64,000 nucleotides of DNA from NCBI GenBank assembly GCA_947166385.1, contig CAMVEB010000006.1, forward strand, positions 92,786 through 156,785, in the 5' to 3' direction. Below the pieces are notes generated by a model that searched no databases, was not told the DNA's origin, and worked only from the letters and a program-made list of their open reading frames with translations. The position numbers and the translations under genes were made by a program. The stretch is from an uncultured Clostridia bacterium. GTDB lineage: Bacteria > Bacillota > Clostridia > Christensenellales > Aristaeellaceae. Of the stretch, positions 37,379 to 45,389 are shown piece after piece. Numbering within the stretch: position 1 is the stretch's first letter; every line of letters begins with the position of its first letter.

Positions 37379-38026
37379 TCATCGTACAGTCCTCGTCTTC
37401 TGCACTTTTCTGGCAAGAACCGTGATCCACGGCCTGGATGCATGATGGTCAGTCCGGATGTCTGTAAAGCCGGCAGCGATAAGCGCATTCTCAAGTTCTT
37501 CAGTGGTGTGGCATTTCATACCATCAATGATTTTCTCGTATTTGAGGCTGACGTTATCAGTACCATCTGATTCATTGCAGATCATGAACCATCCGCCGGG
37601 TTTCAGGATTTTGAAGACCTGACCAAAGCATTTCTCCAGTCCAGGCCAGAAATAGACCGTCTCAAAAGCTGTGGCCAGATCATATTTGCCGGTCGGGAGC
37701 TTCAGGTCTGACACATCGCCCTGTATGACCGTACACCGTCCGGACGCAATTTCGTTCTTGTTGCAATCCCTTGCTTTTTCAACAGAAAGCGCCGAATAGT
37801 CAACTGCCGTTACGTTAGCCTTTGGATACTTTCTGAGCAGTTCCCCTGCATTGCGACCTCCTCCGCAGCCGAGATCCGTCACTTCAGCAGGTGCAATATC
37901 CGGCAGGTGTGAAAAACCCCAATCCGCCATTTTTGCGTGTCCGGAATTCATTCCGTTCAGCATCATTTTTCCAAGTGTGCCTTCCGGTTTACGCGTCTGG
38001 CTGACAAAGCTCCTGTAGAGTCCCAT
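37379..38026 (-). CDS. Class I SAM-dependent methyltransferase
   Basis: A 215-residue methyltransferase. Motif I is VTDLGCGGGRNAGELL; the acidic end of strand 2 is TAVDYSALSVEKA, then VIQGDVSDL, FETVYFW and LKPGGWFMICNE. This is the Methyltransf_11/25 fold used for small molecules. The N-terminus (MGLYRSFVSQTRKPEG-LGKMMLNGMN) is shared by a clostridial subgroup of unknown substrate. AAAGGAG precedes the ATG. It lies between the ZIP and fusion genes on the same strand. Confidence 0.87.
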   Translation of the reverse strand: MGLYRSFVSQTRKPEGTLGKMMLNGMNSGHAKMADWGFSHLPDIAPAEVTDLGCGGGRNAGELLRKYPKANVTAVDYSALSVEKARDCNKNEIASGRCTVIQGDVSDLKLPTGKYDLATAFETVYFWPGLEKCFGQVFKILKPGGWFMICNESDGTDNVSLKYEKIIDGMKCHTTEELENALIAAGFTDIRTDHHASRPWITVLARKVQKTRTVR

Positions 38027-38078
38027 AAAGTACGCGCTCCTTTCTGATATTTATGATCTGGAAGTGGTCTTCATAAAC

Positions 38079-39182
38079 CTACTGTCTGGTTTGACCCCGA
38101 ATGGCTTCAAAGGATTCATCTGAAAGATCATGCTCGATCTTGCAAGCGTCTGCTCTGGCAATTTCATCCGGGACACCCAACTGGCTCAGATATTTCGTGA
38201 GCGTCCGATGACGGTCATAAATCTTTCGGGCGATGGCATAGCCTTTATCTGTCAGGGAAATCAGATTATCCGAACCCATGTTGATATAACCGTTTTCTCT
38301 GAGCTTCCGCATTGCTATGCAGACAGAAGCCTTCGTCACATGCAGACCGGCAGCGATATCTATGGATCGGACATGGCCTTTTGCGTAAGCGTCACCGAAC
38401 GGAGACATATCCGCGATCCATTTACCTTCGAACCCCAGATCTTTCAACTGAGCCAGCGATCCTTCACTGTGAGCGGAGTAATCCATATTCTCCAGGCAGA
38501 AGAGTTCAATCACGTTTTTGACAGTGTCCGCGTCAGCATCAACCTGGAATCCGGCAGCCAGCCAGTAGGCATAGGGACCTTCGTTATACTTGGCCAGATC
38601 GTCCACATTGCTGCCGTAACGGAACTCCAGATGGAAAGTTGTGGCGGGAGTATCCGGCATCATATAGAAATACTTGAATTCACCCGCATTCTCATCAGCG
38701 GTTTCATAAAGATATCCTTCCATCATTCCGCCGAGGCTCAGTTTGCCGGCGTAGGTGTATTCATGGCTGAATACCTGATTGCCGCTTTCATCAGCGCCCT
38801 CGATCGTCGATCCGCTGAAGGTGATGGCAGAAACACCGTTGATGAACAGGCAATCAAACTGCGCTCCGTTGGAACCGTCACCGAAAGCATCAATCGCTTC
38901 CTGGCCGCAGATCGTTCCGTTGCAGGCTGTCTTCAGCATTTCCGCCATCTGGGGTGCTGCTTCTTCACCAACCACAGCGGTGCAGGGATCCAGCCACAAC
39001 TGATCATACTCCGGCCTGGTGATGATCGGGAATAACGGTTCATAAGTTCCTTTGATGTTCTCCAGAAGTACGGCAGCTTCCGCAGCGTCATCTGCAGATT
39101 CTGCCATTCCTAAGGCACCGCAGGAAAGCATCAGTGCAAAAACCAGCATAAAGGGAATCAGTTTTCTCATGATGTTCTTCAT
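38079..39182 (-). CDS. Fusion of an exported ZinT-like zinc-binding protein to an MntR/DtxR-type regulator
   Basis: A single 367-residue frame. Residues 1-27 are a signal peptide. Residues 30-235 resemble the ZinT/AdcA metal-binding lipocalin domain: FSHEYTYAGKLSL, AGEFKYFYMMPDTPATTFHLE, GPYAYWLAAG, VIELFCLEN. Residues 268-367 are the DNA-binding and dimerisation part of an MntR/DtxR repressor: VRSIDIAAGLHVTKASVCIA (helix-turn-helix), LTDKGYAIARKIYDRHRTL, and IEHDLSDESFEAI (metal ligands). The repressor's first 20 or so residues, including an early metal ligand, are absent. A secreted domain and a DNA-binding domain cannot normally work in one compartment, so this is most likely a deletion fusion of two neighbouring genes at about 38383. 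Start supported by AAGGAGG. Confidence 0.75.
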   Translation of the reverse strand: MKNIMRKLIPFMLVFALMLSCGALGMAESADDAAEAAVLLENIKGTYEPLFPIITRPEYDQLWLDPCTAVVGEEAAPQMAEMLKTACNGTICGQEAIDAFGDGSNGAQFDCLFINGVSAITFSGSTIEGADESGNQVFSHEYTYAGKLSLGGMMEGYLYETADENAGEFKYFYMMPDTPATTFHLEFRYGSNVDDLAKYNEGPYAYWLAAGFQVDADADTVKNVIELFCLENMDYSAHSEGSLAQLKDLGFEGKWIADMSPFGDAYAKGHVRSIDIAAGLHVTKASVCIAMRKLRENGYINMGSDNLISLTDKGYAIARKIYDRHRTLTKYLSQLGVPDEIARADACKIEHDLSDESFEAIRGQTRQ

Positions 39183-39242
39183 ATTCGTATCCTCCTTCTT
39201 TATGGTCTATTCCATTCCTTTTCAGGAACAAGAACAGCTGAT

Positions 39243-39791
39243 TCAGGCAGTCACTGTCAGCTTATCCAGGGAATATCCCTGCTGATAGCGCCGCAGATAC
39301 ACTTCTGTACAACGTTTGCAGCGTGTGAACTGCCGGGAAGCGCCTTCCACATCGTCATAAACCTTCCAGATTCCGGAAAGCTTGCAGGCGTTTTTCCGAT
39401 GCATAAATCCGTCCACATCCGCCGGCGGATAACCAAGGAACAGCCCGACTTCATGAGGGAAGCCCTGATCTGTGCGGAGCCGTGTAATCAGCTGAGCGAT
39501 ACAGCTGTTCGGATTTCCACAGGTATATCCGCATTCGGAAAGAAGCTTTGAGGCCAGGTCATTTCGGAGATCCTTTTCCAGCATTTTCGGCCGGTATAAA
39601 TACACCAGCGCATGTCCATCGTTCCAGCGCAAGGGAAGAACCCGAAGCCCTTTCTGTCCAAGGGAGCGATTCAGTCTTCTCAATTCAGAGGTCATCTCTT
39701 CCTTGCTGCCAAACGGGCAGTTGAACATATTACCGGTTTTCAGACTGGCCATGGTTGGCGCACAGAAGCGAATCAGCATTTCATTTGACAT
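39243..39791 (-). CDS. DUF3793 family protein
   Basis: A 182-residue DUF3793 protein: it starts with a short CAPTMASLKTGNMFNC, then LPLRWNDGHALVYLYRP, HEVGLFLGYPPADVDGFM and a C-terminal RCKRCTEVY. The family is found in anaerobes next to iron and metal genes and flavodoxins; its role is unknown. It is upstream of the ZinT-like::MntR-like gene, 60 bases apart, and is preceded by two TTAG-N6-CTAA inverted repeats, so metal-dependent control is likely. AGGAGG precedes the ATG. Confidence 0.88.
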   Translation of the reverse strand: MSNEMLIRFCAPTMASLKTGNMFNCPFGSKEEMTSELRRLNRSLGQKGLRVLPLRWNDGHALVYLYRPKMLEKDLRNDLASKLLSECGYTCGNPNSCIAQLITRLRTDQGFPHEVGLFLGYPPADVDGFMHRKNACKLSGIWKVYDDVEGASRQFTRCKRCTEVYLRRYQQGYSLDKLTVTA

Positions 39792-39811
39792 GACAGCCTC
39801 CTGTTTGTCTG

Positions 39812-39839
39812 ATATTGATTAGATTAAACTAACCAATAT
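39812..39839. promoter_or_regulatory. Metalloregulator-like operator 1
   Basis: Inverted repeat with 11-base arms ATATTGATTAG and CTAACCAATAT (10 of 11 pair) around ATTAAA. The core TTAG-N6-CTAA recalls DtxR/IdeR boxes. It lies 20 bases before the DUF3793 start. Confidence 0.6.
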
Positions 39840-39893
39840 TTCGATTAATAGCTGCGCATTTATGCGAATCATCTCAAAATACGCAGCTCATAG

Positions 39894-39909
39894 GTTAGCG
39901 TTCACTAAC
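39894..39909. promoter_or_regulatory. Metalloregulator-like operator 2
   Basis: GTTAG-N6-CTAAC, sharing the TTAG-N6-CTAA core with the site at 39812. Between the two lies a third inverted repeat with AGCTGCG and CGCAGCT arms (about 39850-39889). The rest of 39792-40050 shows no gene. Confidence 0.55.
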
Positions 39910-40050
39910 ACTTTTACGATATCACGGTATCAGAGTTTTGTCAACCACCCAATTATCGCGTTATTCGCTTTTTCCTATCGAATAATTGCTCATGCCCGGC
40001 ATGAAGCGGTTTCTTTAGTTTGCTTCAGGAAACATGTAAAGGAAAAGAAC

Positions 40051-40080
40051 TTGACAACGAACAAGCCTGTACCATATACT
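40051..40080 (+). promoter_or_regulatory. Promoter of the toxin-antitoxin pair
   Basis: TTGACA, an 18-base spacer and TATACT. The transcription start would fall in the palindrome that follows at 40082-40104. Confidence 0.7.
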
Positions 40081-40081
40081 G

Positions 40082-40104
40082 ATCTTAGCTAATTTAGCTA
40101 AGAT
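40082..40104. promoter_or_regulatory. Palindromic operator at the toxin-antitoxin start site
   Basis: Two perfect 11-base arms, ATCTTAGCTAA and TTAGCTAAGAT, around one T. It lies directly behind the -10 box and about 22 bases before the antitoxin ATG, the usual place for autoregulation by an antitoxin-toxin complex. The T-run after it could also make it a weak attenuator. Confidence 0.65.
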
Positions 40105-40125
40105 TTTTGCCTGGAGGACAAAGGG

Positions 40126-40374
40126 ATGACAATGGTCAGCATGTTTGAGGCAAAAACCAACCTTTCCAGATATGTGGCTTCCGTCGAGTCTCAGCAGGAG
40201 CCGTACGTCGTGATTACAAGGAACGGAAAGCCGGTTGCAAAAATCGTTCCATTTGAGGAAGACACGGGGAAACGCATCGGCCTGGCAGAAGGATACCTGC
40301 CGTATCTTTCCTCCCTGGATGATTTCAACAGTATCGATGTGGAATCAGAGATGGCAAACGGAGGGAGCCTCTGA
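40126..40374 (+). CDS. Phd/YefM-type antitoxin
   Basis: An 82-residue antitoxin. It begins MVSMFEAKTNLSRYVASVES and continues YVVITRNGKPVAKIVPFEE, the Phd/YefM DNA-binding fold. The acidic C-terminus (LDDFNSIDVESEMANGG) would wrap the toxin. The stop overlaps the toxin start (TGATG). GGAGGACAAAGG precedes the ATG. Confidence 0.92.
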   Translation: MTMVSMFEAKTNLSRYVASVESQQEPYVVITRNGKPVAKIVPFEEDTGKRIGLAEGYLPYLSSLDDFNSIDVESEMANGGSL

Positions 40375-40781
40375 TGAGAATGCTGCTGGATACGCATATA
40401 GTCATCTGGGCGCTGACAAACGATCCGCAGCTCTCCTATCAAGCCCGGGAGATGATCTCAGATCCGGGAAATGTGATTTGCTGCAGTACGGTTTCCCTGT
40501 GGGAAATTGCCATCAAAAACCAGAAAAGCCCGGAAAAGTGTCCGTATCATGAAAAGATGATCCTGGAATTTTGTACGGCGGCCGGATACGAATGGATTCA
40601 TATTGTTCCATCGCATATCCTGGCGGTCAGGAACCTGAGAATCCGGGAGGGAAGAACATTAAGCAATCTGGATCTGTTTGACAGGCTGCTGATTGCGCAG
40701 GCAAAAACGGAGGAATGCGTCCTCCTTTCCCACGACAGGAACTTTGAGAACTATCTGGAAAAATGTGTATTGCCGGTATGA
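40374..40781 (+). CDS. PIN domain (VapC-like) toxin
   Basis: A 135-residue PIN-domain ribonuclease. The acidic active-site residues are in LLDTHIVIWAL (Asp), SLWEIAIK (Glu), NLDLFDRLLIAQA (Asp) and LLSHDRNF (Asp). It is read from the same transcript as the antitoxin with a one-base overlap. It belongs to the short PIN group that is paired with Phd-type rather than VapB-type antitoxins. All active-site residues are intact. Confidence 0.92.
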   Translation: MRMLLDTHIVIWALTNDPQLSYQAREMISDPGNVICCSTVSLWEIAIKNQKSPEKCPYHEKMILEFCTAAGYEWIHIVPSHILAVRNLRIREGRTLSNLDLFDRLLIAQAKTEECVLLSHDRNFENYLEKCVLPV

Positions 40782-40864
40782 CTTTGCGGCGGTGATCCAG
40801 ACGGCCGTATCGGACTGTTACGGACAGCATGGATTAGTATTGTATTTGCCTCAAATGTCGATTA

Positions 40865-41446
40865 TCATCCGTGTCTGGCTAAATCTTCCTGACAATCCAA
40901 ACTGTGCAGAGGCGGGAGGCTCTTCTCAAACATCAGGAAAACAGCATCCCCTGTAGTCGGATAATACAAAGTCACTTCTCCGCGTTTCACGAAGCCAGTC
41001 TTTTTATACAGTCTGATCGCAGAAGAATAGTGCGGCATTGTGTCCAGCCGAAGGCTTCGAACTCCCATTTTTTCGGCTTCTGAAATAATATGGTTCATCA
41101 GTTCTTTTCCGACGCCTTTGCCTCGCTGTTCCGGATCAACGGCGACCAGATGAATGACCGCGATCTGCTCCGGCTCCGGTATACAAGCCCAAGGGATTCT
41201 TTCATATCCATCGCCCTGATCCCGATTCAGAATGGCAGCGCCGATGATGTGCTCATCGTCCAGTACAATATGCAAGGTTCCGTCGCGAACGGCCCCTGTC
41301 AGATCCTCTCTTGTCGGATAAACATCCAGGTTCCACCAAAGCTTATAATCCTTTTCTGTTCTTTTCGAGATGATCTGTTCATAAAAAGAAACCACCTGCT
41401 TTGCCTCGCCCGGAACAGCTTTTCTCATAACAAGCTCTACGCTCAT
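40865..41446 (-). CDS. GNAT family N-acetyltransferase
   Basis: A 193-residue GNAT. The acetyl-CoA loop is LVAVDPEQRGKGVGKELMNH and the late motif is HYSSAIRLYKKTGF. The early part FYEQIISKRTEKDYKLWW... VYPTREDL is typical of a clostridial subgroup of unknown substrate. I chose the ATG at 41446 because AGGAG lies about 9 bases upstream; a longer start at 41476 has none. Confidence 0.87.
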   Translation of the reverse strand: MSVELVMRKAVPGEAKQVVSFYEQIISKRTEKDYKLWWNLDVYPTREDLTGAVRDGTLHIVLDDEHIIGAAILNRDQGDGYERIPWACIPEPEQIAVIHLVAVDPEQRGKGVGKELMNHIISEAEKMGVRSLRLDTMPHYSSAIRLYKKTGFVKRGEVTLYYPTTGDAVFLMFEKSLPPLHSLDCQEDLARHG

Positions 41447-41489
41447 TCCTTCCCATCTCCTGCCTGTCGAGTCCAAGTACAGACGTTGT

Positions 41490-41564
41490 TTATTGGTTCA
41501 ATTCGAACAATCCGTCGTCAAGGACGATATCATTTCCGTCCATATCCTGAAAAAACGAGCCTTC
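41490..41564 (-). pseudogene. VOC/glyoxalase C-terminal fragment
   Basis: After the flavin-binding gene, a different minus-strand frame reads EGSFFQDMDGNDIVLDDGLFE before its stop at 41490. This resembles the last strand of VOC-fold proteins (FF-DPDGN-IEL). Only about 24 residues remain, so it is a remnant of a deleted gene; chance resemblance is possible. Confidence 0.4.
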
Positions 41565-42060
41565 AGGTTGTATTAATCTCCTCCCTGTTCGCGGGCAGAT
41601 CAACAGGCAGATTTCTCTTCCCCGTGATCTCATCAAGAACAATCTTAGCGACAAACACATGCTCCAGGGCACGGCAGTGACTGAGGTCATAATCCGGATA
41701 TCCATAGTGTTCTGTGATTGCTTTCAGACCGCAGATGATCTCATTCTCGTTCTGTAAGAGCTCACATGTCCCTCTGCCGATCACGCTCTCATATCTTGTC
41801 GTAATCCCGTGATCTGTCGGCTCTGTCCTGATGAAGCGGTCTGCTTCGATGCAAACGTGATTATCCTCCTTCAGCATGTCAATCTTCTGTCCTTCTCGGG
41901 CACAGTGGAAGTAAATCACGATTTTCCCATCTGCTATGTCCGCCCCAAAGGAAACAGGGACAATGTATGGCCCCGTCATTCCGATTCGCACGGTATCACA
42001 TCGGAGAAGGATATTGAAGATCTCCTGGCGATCGCTGATTTCCCTGTCTTTTCGTCTCAT
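41563..42060 (-). CDS. Pyridoxamine 5'-phosphate oxidase-related flavin-binding protein
   Basis: A 165-residue split-barrel protein of the pyridox_ox_2 group: MRRKDREISDRQEIFNIL, RIGMTGPYIVPVSFG, YFHCAREGQKIDML, YESVIGRGTCELL, and HVFVAKIVLDEITGK. These proteins bind FMN, F420 or heme; in gut clostridia many are annotated as nitroimidazole-resistance-like (NimA). GGGAGGA precedes the ATG at 42060, which follows the DUF1801 remnant stop closely. Confidence 0.88.
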   Translation of the reverse strand: MRRKDREISDRQEIFNILLRCDTVRIGMTGPYIVPVSFGADIADGKIVIYFHCAREGQKIDMLKEDNHVCIEADRFIRTEPTDHGITTRYESVIGRGTCELLQNENEIICGLKAITEHYGYPDYDLSHCRALEHVFVAKIVLDEITGKRNLPVDLPANREEINTT

Positions 42061-42077
42061 CCGGTATTCCTCCCGCA

Positions 42078-42230
42078 TCACTCAGCGATCCGTCCGATCA
42101 GTTCCAGGTCAACCCTATCATACGGGAACTGTATCGCGCCTCTGCTGTATTTCAGTCCGTGTTTCTCAATTTCGTCCTGGAATGTGTTCACACCGCCATC
42201 ACCGGGGTAAATGCCCAGCCGGTTCTTCAT
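42078..42230 (-). pseudogene. DUF1801 (iron chaperone-like) C-terminal fragment
   Basis: A 50-residue frame from an ATG at 42230: MKNRLGIYPGDGGVNTF, then RGAIQFPYDRVDLELIGRIAE, stop. This is the second half of a DUF1801/frataxin-like protein, in which a YF--KNHIGFYP segment leads to SKGAIQFP. The first 60-70 residues are missing. A good TATAAT lies 25-30 bases upstream on the minus strand (42258-42253), so promoter and C-terminus remain while the N-terminus is gone. Confidence 0.65.
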
Positions 42231-42630
42231 TCATCAATCAGGTTCAAAAGCAATTATACTCCAGAACACAAAGATATAAAAGGTGGGGCGAGAAACGTGT
42301 CTCGCCCCATATGGGAAACAGAAAAAACAGGATCACTTCTGCAAAATACGAATGGCTATTTTTCCAAAGAAAAACAGACTGTCTCAAATGTATATGGTGT
42401 GCCGTCTTTGGAGGAGTTCAGAAACCGCATCAGCAATACGCTGAAAAAGTATCTGATACCTGGAAATGACCTGTGCAAAATATGAATGAATCTCCGTCAA
42501 AAAATAGAGAGCGATCTTTCTTCTGTATTCTTATACTGTTCTGAGAACCAGATGAACGGCATAAGCCGTCAGGGAAGAATTTGCGATATCTGAAGCTATT
42601 CGAAAAGAATGAACAGGAGGCAGAAAGAAT
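42231..42630. other. Gene-poor stretch with a minus-strand terminator-like hairpin
   Basis: At 42277-42308, GGGGCGAGA and TCTCGCCCC form a 9-bp stem; on the minus strand it is followed by ACCTTTT. It could be the terminator of a gene that no longer exists. A plus-strand open frame 42159-42485 spans the region but has no ribosome site and no recognisable motif. AGGAGG of the next gene is at about 42615. Confidence 0.5.
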
Positions 42631-43611
42631 ATGAATCAGCGCATTCTGGGCAAAACAGGCAGAGCAATCAGTGAAATCGGTCTCGGAACCTGGCAGCTTG
42701 GAACCAGGTGGGGGGATCCCTTTAACCGGGATGAAGCTATCAGAATCCTTGAAACCGCATATGATGCAGGAATCAACTTCGTTGATACAGCGGACGTATA
42801 TAACGGAGGGAAGAGTGAAGAAACCATTGGGGAATACCTGCTTGAGCACCCCGGCCGCTTCTATGTGACAACCAAATGCGGAAGACGCTTGAATCCACAT
42901 ACCGCAGAAATGTATACGCCCGACTCAATCAGGGGCTTTATTGAGGGAAGTCTGAAACGCCTGAAAGCGGAAAAACTGGATCTGATTCTGCTGCATTGCC
43001 CGCCAGGACCGGTGTATCAGCGGGATGATGTTTTCAGTGAACTCGACAGGCTGAAAGGATCCGGGAAAATACTGGATTACGGCGTCAGCGTTGAGAAAGC
43101 GGAGGAAGGTATCCAGGCAATGGAATACAATATTTCCGCCATGGAAGTTATCTTTAATATGTTCAGGCTGAAGCCGCTGGATCAGCTGTTCCCGCTGGCA
43201 AAAGAGAATCATGTGGGCATCATTGCCCGTGTTCCTCTGGCAAGCGGTCTTCTGACAGGAAGATATACGAAAGATACCGTTTTTGGAGCGCAAGATCATC
43301 GCAGCTATAATCGGGATGGCGCCGCGTTTGATAAAGGGGAAACTTTCTCCGGCGTACCGTATGAACTGGGACTGCAGGCTGTGGAAGAACTGAAGAAAGC
43401 CTTTGGTACAGAGGATCTTGCCGCGATCGCGATCCGCTGGGTGCTGATGCATCCGGAAGTCAGCGTTGTGATACCCGGAGCCAGCAGGGCGGAACAGGTC
43501 AGGAGCAATGTCAAAGCTGCTGAACTGGCCCCACTCTCAGAGCGGCAGATGCAGGAAGTAAAAGACATATATGATCGCTACATGAGAGAATCAATTCATC
43601 CCCAGTGGTGA
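42631..43611 (+). CDS. Aldo/keto reductase
   Basis: A 326-residue reductase without iron-sulfur domain. It begins MNQRILGKTGRAISEIGLGTWQ; catalytic residues are in FVDTADVYNGGKSE (Asp, Tyr), VTTKCG (Lys) and LILLHCPPG (His). The NADP-binding end has AIRWVLMHPEVSVVIPGAS. It resembles the YhdN/IolS group acting on small aldehydes and sugars. It differs clearly from the ferredoxin-type reductase at 4218. AGGAGG lies about 10 bases before the ATG. Confidence 0.92.
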   Translation: MNQRILGKTGRAISEIGLGTWQLGTRWGDPFNRDEAIRILETAYDAGINFVDTADVYNGGKSEETIGEYLLEHPGRFYVTTKCGRRLNPHTAEMYTPDSIRGFIEGSLKRLKAEKLDLILLHCPPGPVYQRDDVFSELDRLKGSGKILDYGVSVEKAEEGIQAMEYNISAMEVIFNMFRLKPLDQLFPLAKENHVGIIARVPLASGLLTGRYTKDTVFGAQDHRSYNRDGAAFDKGETFSGVPYELGLQAVEELKKAFGTEDLAAIAIRWVLMHPEVSVVIPGASRAEQVRSNVKAAELAPLSERQMQEVKDIYDRYMRESIHPQW

Positions 43612-43618
43612 TTCCATC

Positions 43619-44104
43619 TCAGGTTTCCGCCAGGGCAACAAACTGAAACCCCTGTCCGTCAGCAACTGCACTATACAAACAGTCAGTATACCGTCCTGTC
43701 TGCAGATAATGCTGCATCACGTATTTGGCAGTCAAAGGCATATCATAATTCATGATATCCGCATAATCCACCCATTTGCATTTGCCTTCGCTTGAAGTGA
43801 AAAGTTCATAATGTTCAGGTTTCAGATTCGCGAAGAAATAATAATTCTGCCTGATTTCACCGTTCACATTCCGTAATCCGATATACCGCATTTTTATATC
43901 CGTCAGATCGTCCTCGTCAAGATGAAGCTCTTCCCGGAGCTCACGGAGAACACAGGCTTTCGGATCATTGAGCTCTTCTTTTTCGAAATGACCGCCTGCA
44001 GAGGCAATCCATTGATTCGAAACGACCCTTCCTCCCTGACGATACAGTAAAAGCATCTGCCCGTTGCAGGAAAGATAGATACCTGTCATATTCCTCAGCT
44101 TCAT
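43619..44104 (-). CDS. Nudix hydrolase
   Basis: A 161-residue Nudix protein. The Nudix box begins GGHFEKEELNDP and continues with LRELREELHLDEDDL, a complete G-x5-E-x7-REUXEE-x-G/D-U pattern with one L in place of G. It hydrolyses nucleoside diphosphates linked to another group; the substrate cannot be told. It converges with the aldo/keto reductase gene. Confidence 0.88.
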   Translation of the reverse strand: MKLRNMTGIYLSCNGQMLLLYRQGGRVVSNQWIASAGGHFEKEELNDPKACVLRELREELHLDEDDLTDIKMRYIGLRNVNGEIRQNYYFFANLKPEHYELFTSSEGKCKWVDYADIMNYDMPLTAKYVMQHYLQTGRYTDCLYSAVADGQGFQFVALAET

Positions 44105-44207
44105 CTGTCAATCTCCTTGAACCATTCACCTTAAAGTTCAACAGTCCTGTTCCATCACTTTTTTCAAACCGGAATATGCCTTCCGGGAATGCTCATCTAT
44201 CGAATCT

Positions 44208-45314
44208 TCATCCTCTTTTGTATTCAGCGATTCTTTGCTTCAGTTCGTCCAGAGACAGAATGCCGCCGAGAGCATCATAACTGCTGACGGAGGCGGCACC
44301 TTCCGCGGCAGCCAGTTTTGCACACTCAGCGGGTGTTTCCCCGTTCATCAGGGCTGTCAGGAAAGCCGCGATACTGACGTCGCCCGCTCCGGTTGCGCTG
44401 CGCACAATCTCCGCCCGATAGCACGGCTGCGTACCTGACTGGTTTTCCCATATGTCCGTATTCAGTTCCAGCCTTGATCCGACCTGTGACATCCGTTCCC
44501 TGGTGCCGGTGCGGTAGACCATTCCGGACAGGCCGCATTTGACCAGCACCGCGCCGCATCCCAGATCCAGGCATTTTCGGGCCAGTTCATCCGCCTTTTC
44601 AAGGATTCCGGGCTGCTCCGTCATATCTCCGCCTACTGCGGAAAGAGCATCATAACAGGGACGATCCAGCATATAGCAGAGTTCCTCAAAACTGGGAACA
44701 AAGAAATCGACGTAGGGAAGCGTTCTCGCCAGAATTTCCTGCCATTCCGCCTGCCCTGCGTCGCTCTGCGGATCAACGGCAGCAAGGTCCAGACTGGTGG
44801 CAATACCGTTTTCTTTCACCCGGCGGAACATTTTTTGCAGTTCTGCGCCGCTTTCTTCATACATTCGTTTCATCAGGGTCGGATAACCGAAATGGAACAG
44901 AGCCGCGTCCGCCAGCACTTCTTCCGGGATATCCGAAGCGGAAAATGTGTCATTGGCACCGGGATTGTGCAGAAAAATGCGGTCCATGCCCGGAACGGCC
45001 AATACGACGGAATAGGAGGTAGAACTGTGTTCATCCGTTATCAGTCCGCCGGCTCCGTATCCTGCCAGAATGCTCTCGACAATCCTGCCGAAGGCGTCTT
45101 TCCCCACTTTGCCCAGCAGGCTCACATCATTCCCCAGCAGTTTCAGCGCAAGGCCGGTATTGGCCACACTGCCTCCTGTATGAACACTGGCTGCCTCCAT
45201 ACGGATCAGTTTGCCCGGCACCAGCAAATCGCCGATCCGGTCATAGCTGTGTCTGGTGGGGAAGACCGGGGTCATATCCAGGCAGATATGCCCGGCGGAA
45301 ATAATCTTTTTCAT
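44208..45314 (-). CDS. PfkB family sugar kinase
   Basis: A 368-residue ribokinase-like enzyme. Near the start, HICLDMTPVFP is followed by GGSVANTGLALKLLG (sugar-binding glycines), then DLAAVDPQ, VDFFVPSFEELCYML, and the ATP/anion-hole motif ATGAGDVSIAAFLTAL with catalytic Asp. It lies downstream of a xylose-isomerase-like gene, suggesting a path in which a sugar is isomerised and then phosphorylated. The start at 45314 is preceded by GAAAGG; a hairpin at 45331-45385 separates the two genes. Confidence 0.9.
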   Translation of the reverse strand: MKKIISAGHICLDMTPVFPTRHSYDRIGDLLVPGKLIRMEAASVHTGGSVANTGLALKLLGNDVSLLGKVGKDAFGRIVESILAGYGAGGLITDEHSSTSYSVVLAVPGMDRIFLHNPGANDTFSASDIPEEVLADAALFHFGYPTLMKRMYEESGAELQKMFRRVKENGIATSLDLAAVDPQSDAGQAEWQEILARTLPYVDFFVPSFEELCYMLDRPCYDALSAVGGDMTEQPGILEKADELARKCLDLGCGAVLVKCGLSGMVYRTGTRERMSQVGSRLELNTDIWENQSGTQPCYRAEIVRSATGAGDVSIAAFLTALMNGETPAECAKLAAAEGAASVSSYDALGGILSLDELKQRIAEYKRG

Positions 45315-45330
45315 AGGGAACAGACCTTTC

Positions 45331-45385
45331 AAAAACAGCCTGCCGCCTGCGTGCCCCATCAGGGGTATTTGCAGCCGGCAGGCTG
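45331..45385 (-). terminator. Hairpin with T-run between isomerase and kinase genes
   Basis: Arms CAGCCTGCC and GGCAGGCTG (9 bp), an inner CCCC/GGGG pairing, then TTTTT on the minus strand. It stands 17 bases before the kinase start, so it could lower kinase expression relative to the isomerase. Confidence 0.7.
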
Positions 45386-45389
45386 AAAT

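Noticed and set aside
42159..42485. A 108-codon plus-strand frame
   Set aside because: Overlaps the DUF1801 remnant and a hairpin, lacks a ribosome site, and shows no recognisable motif.
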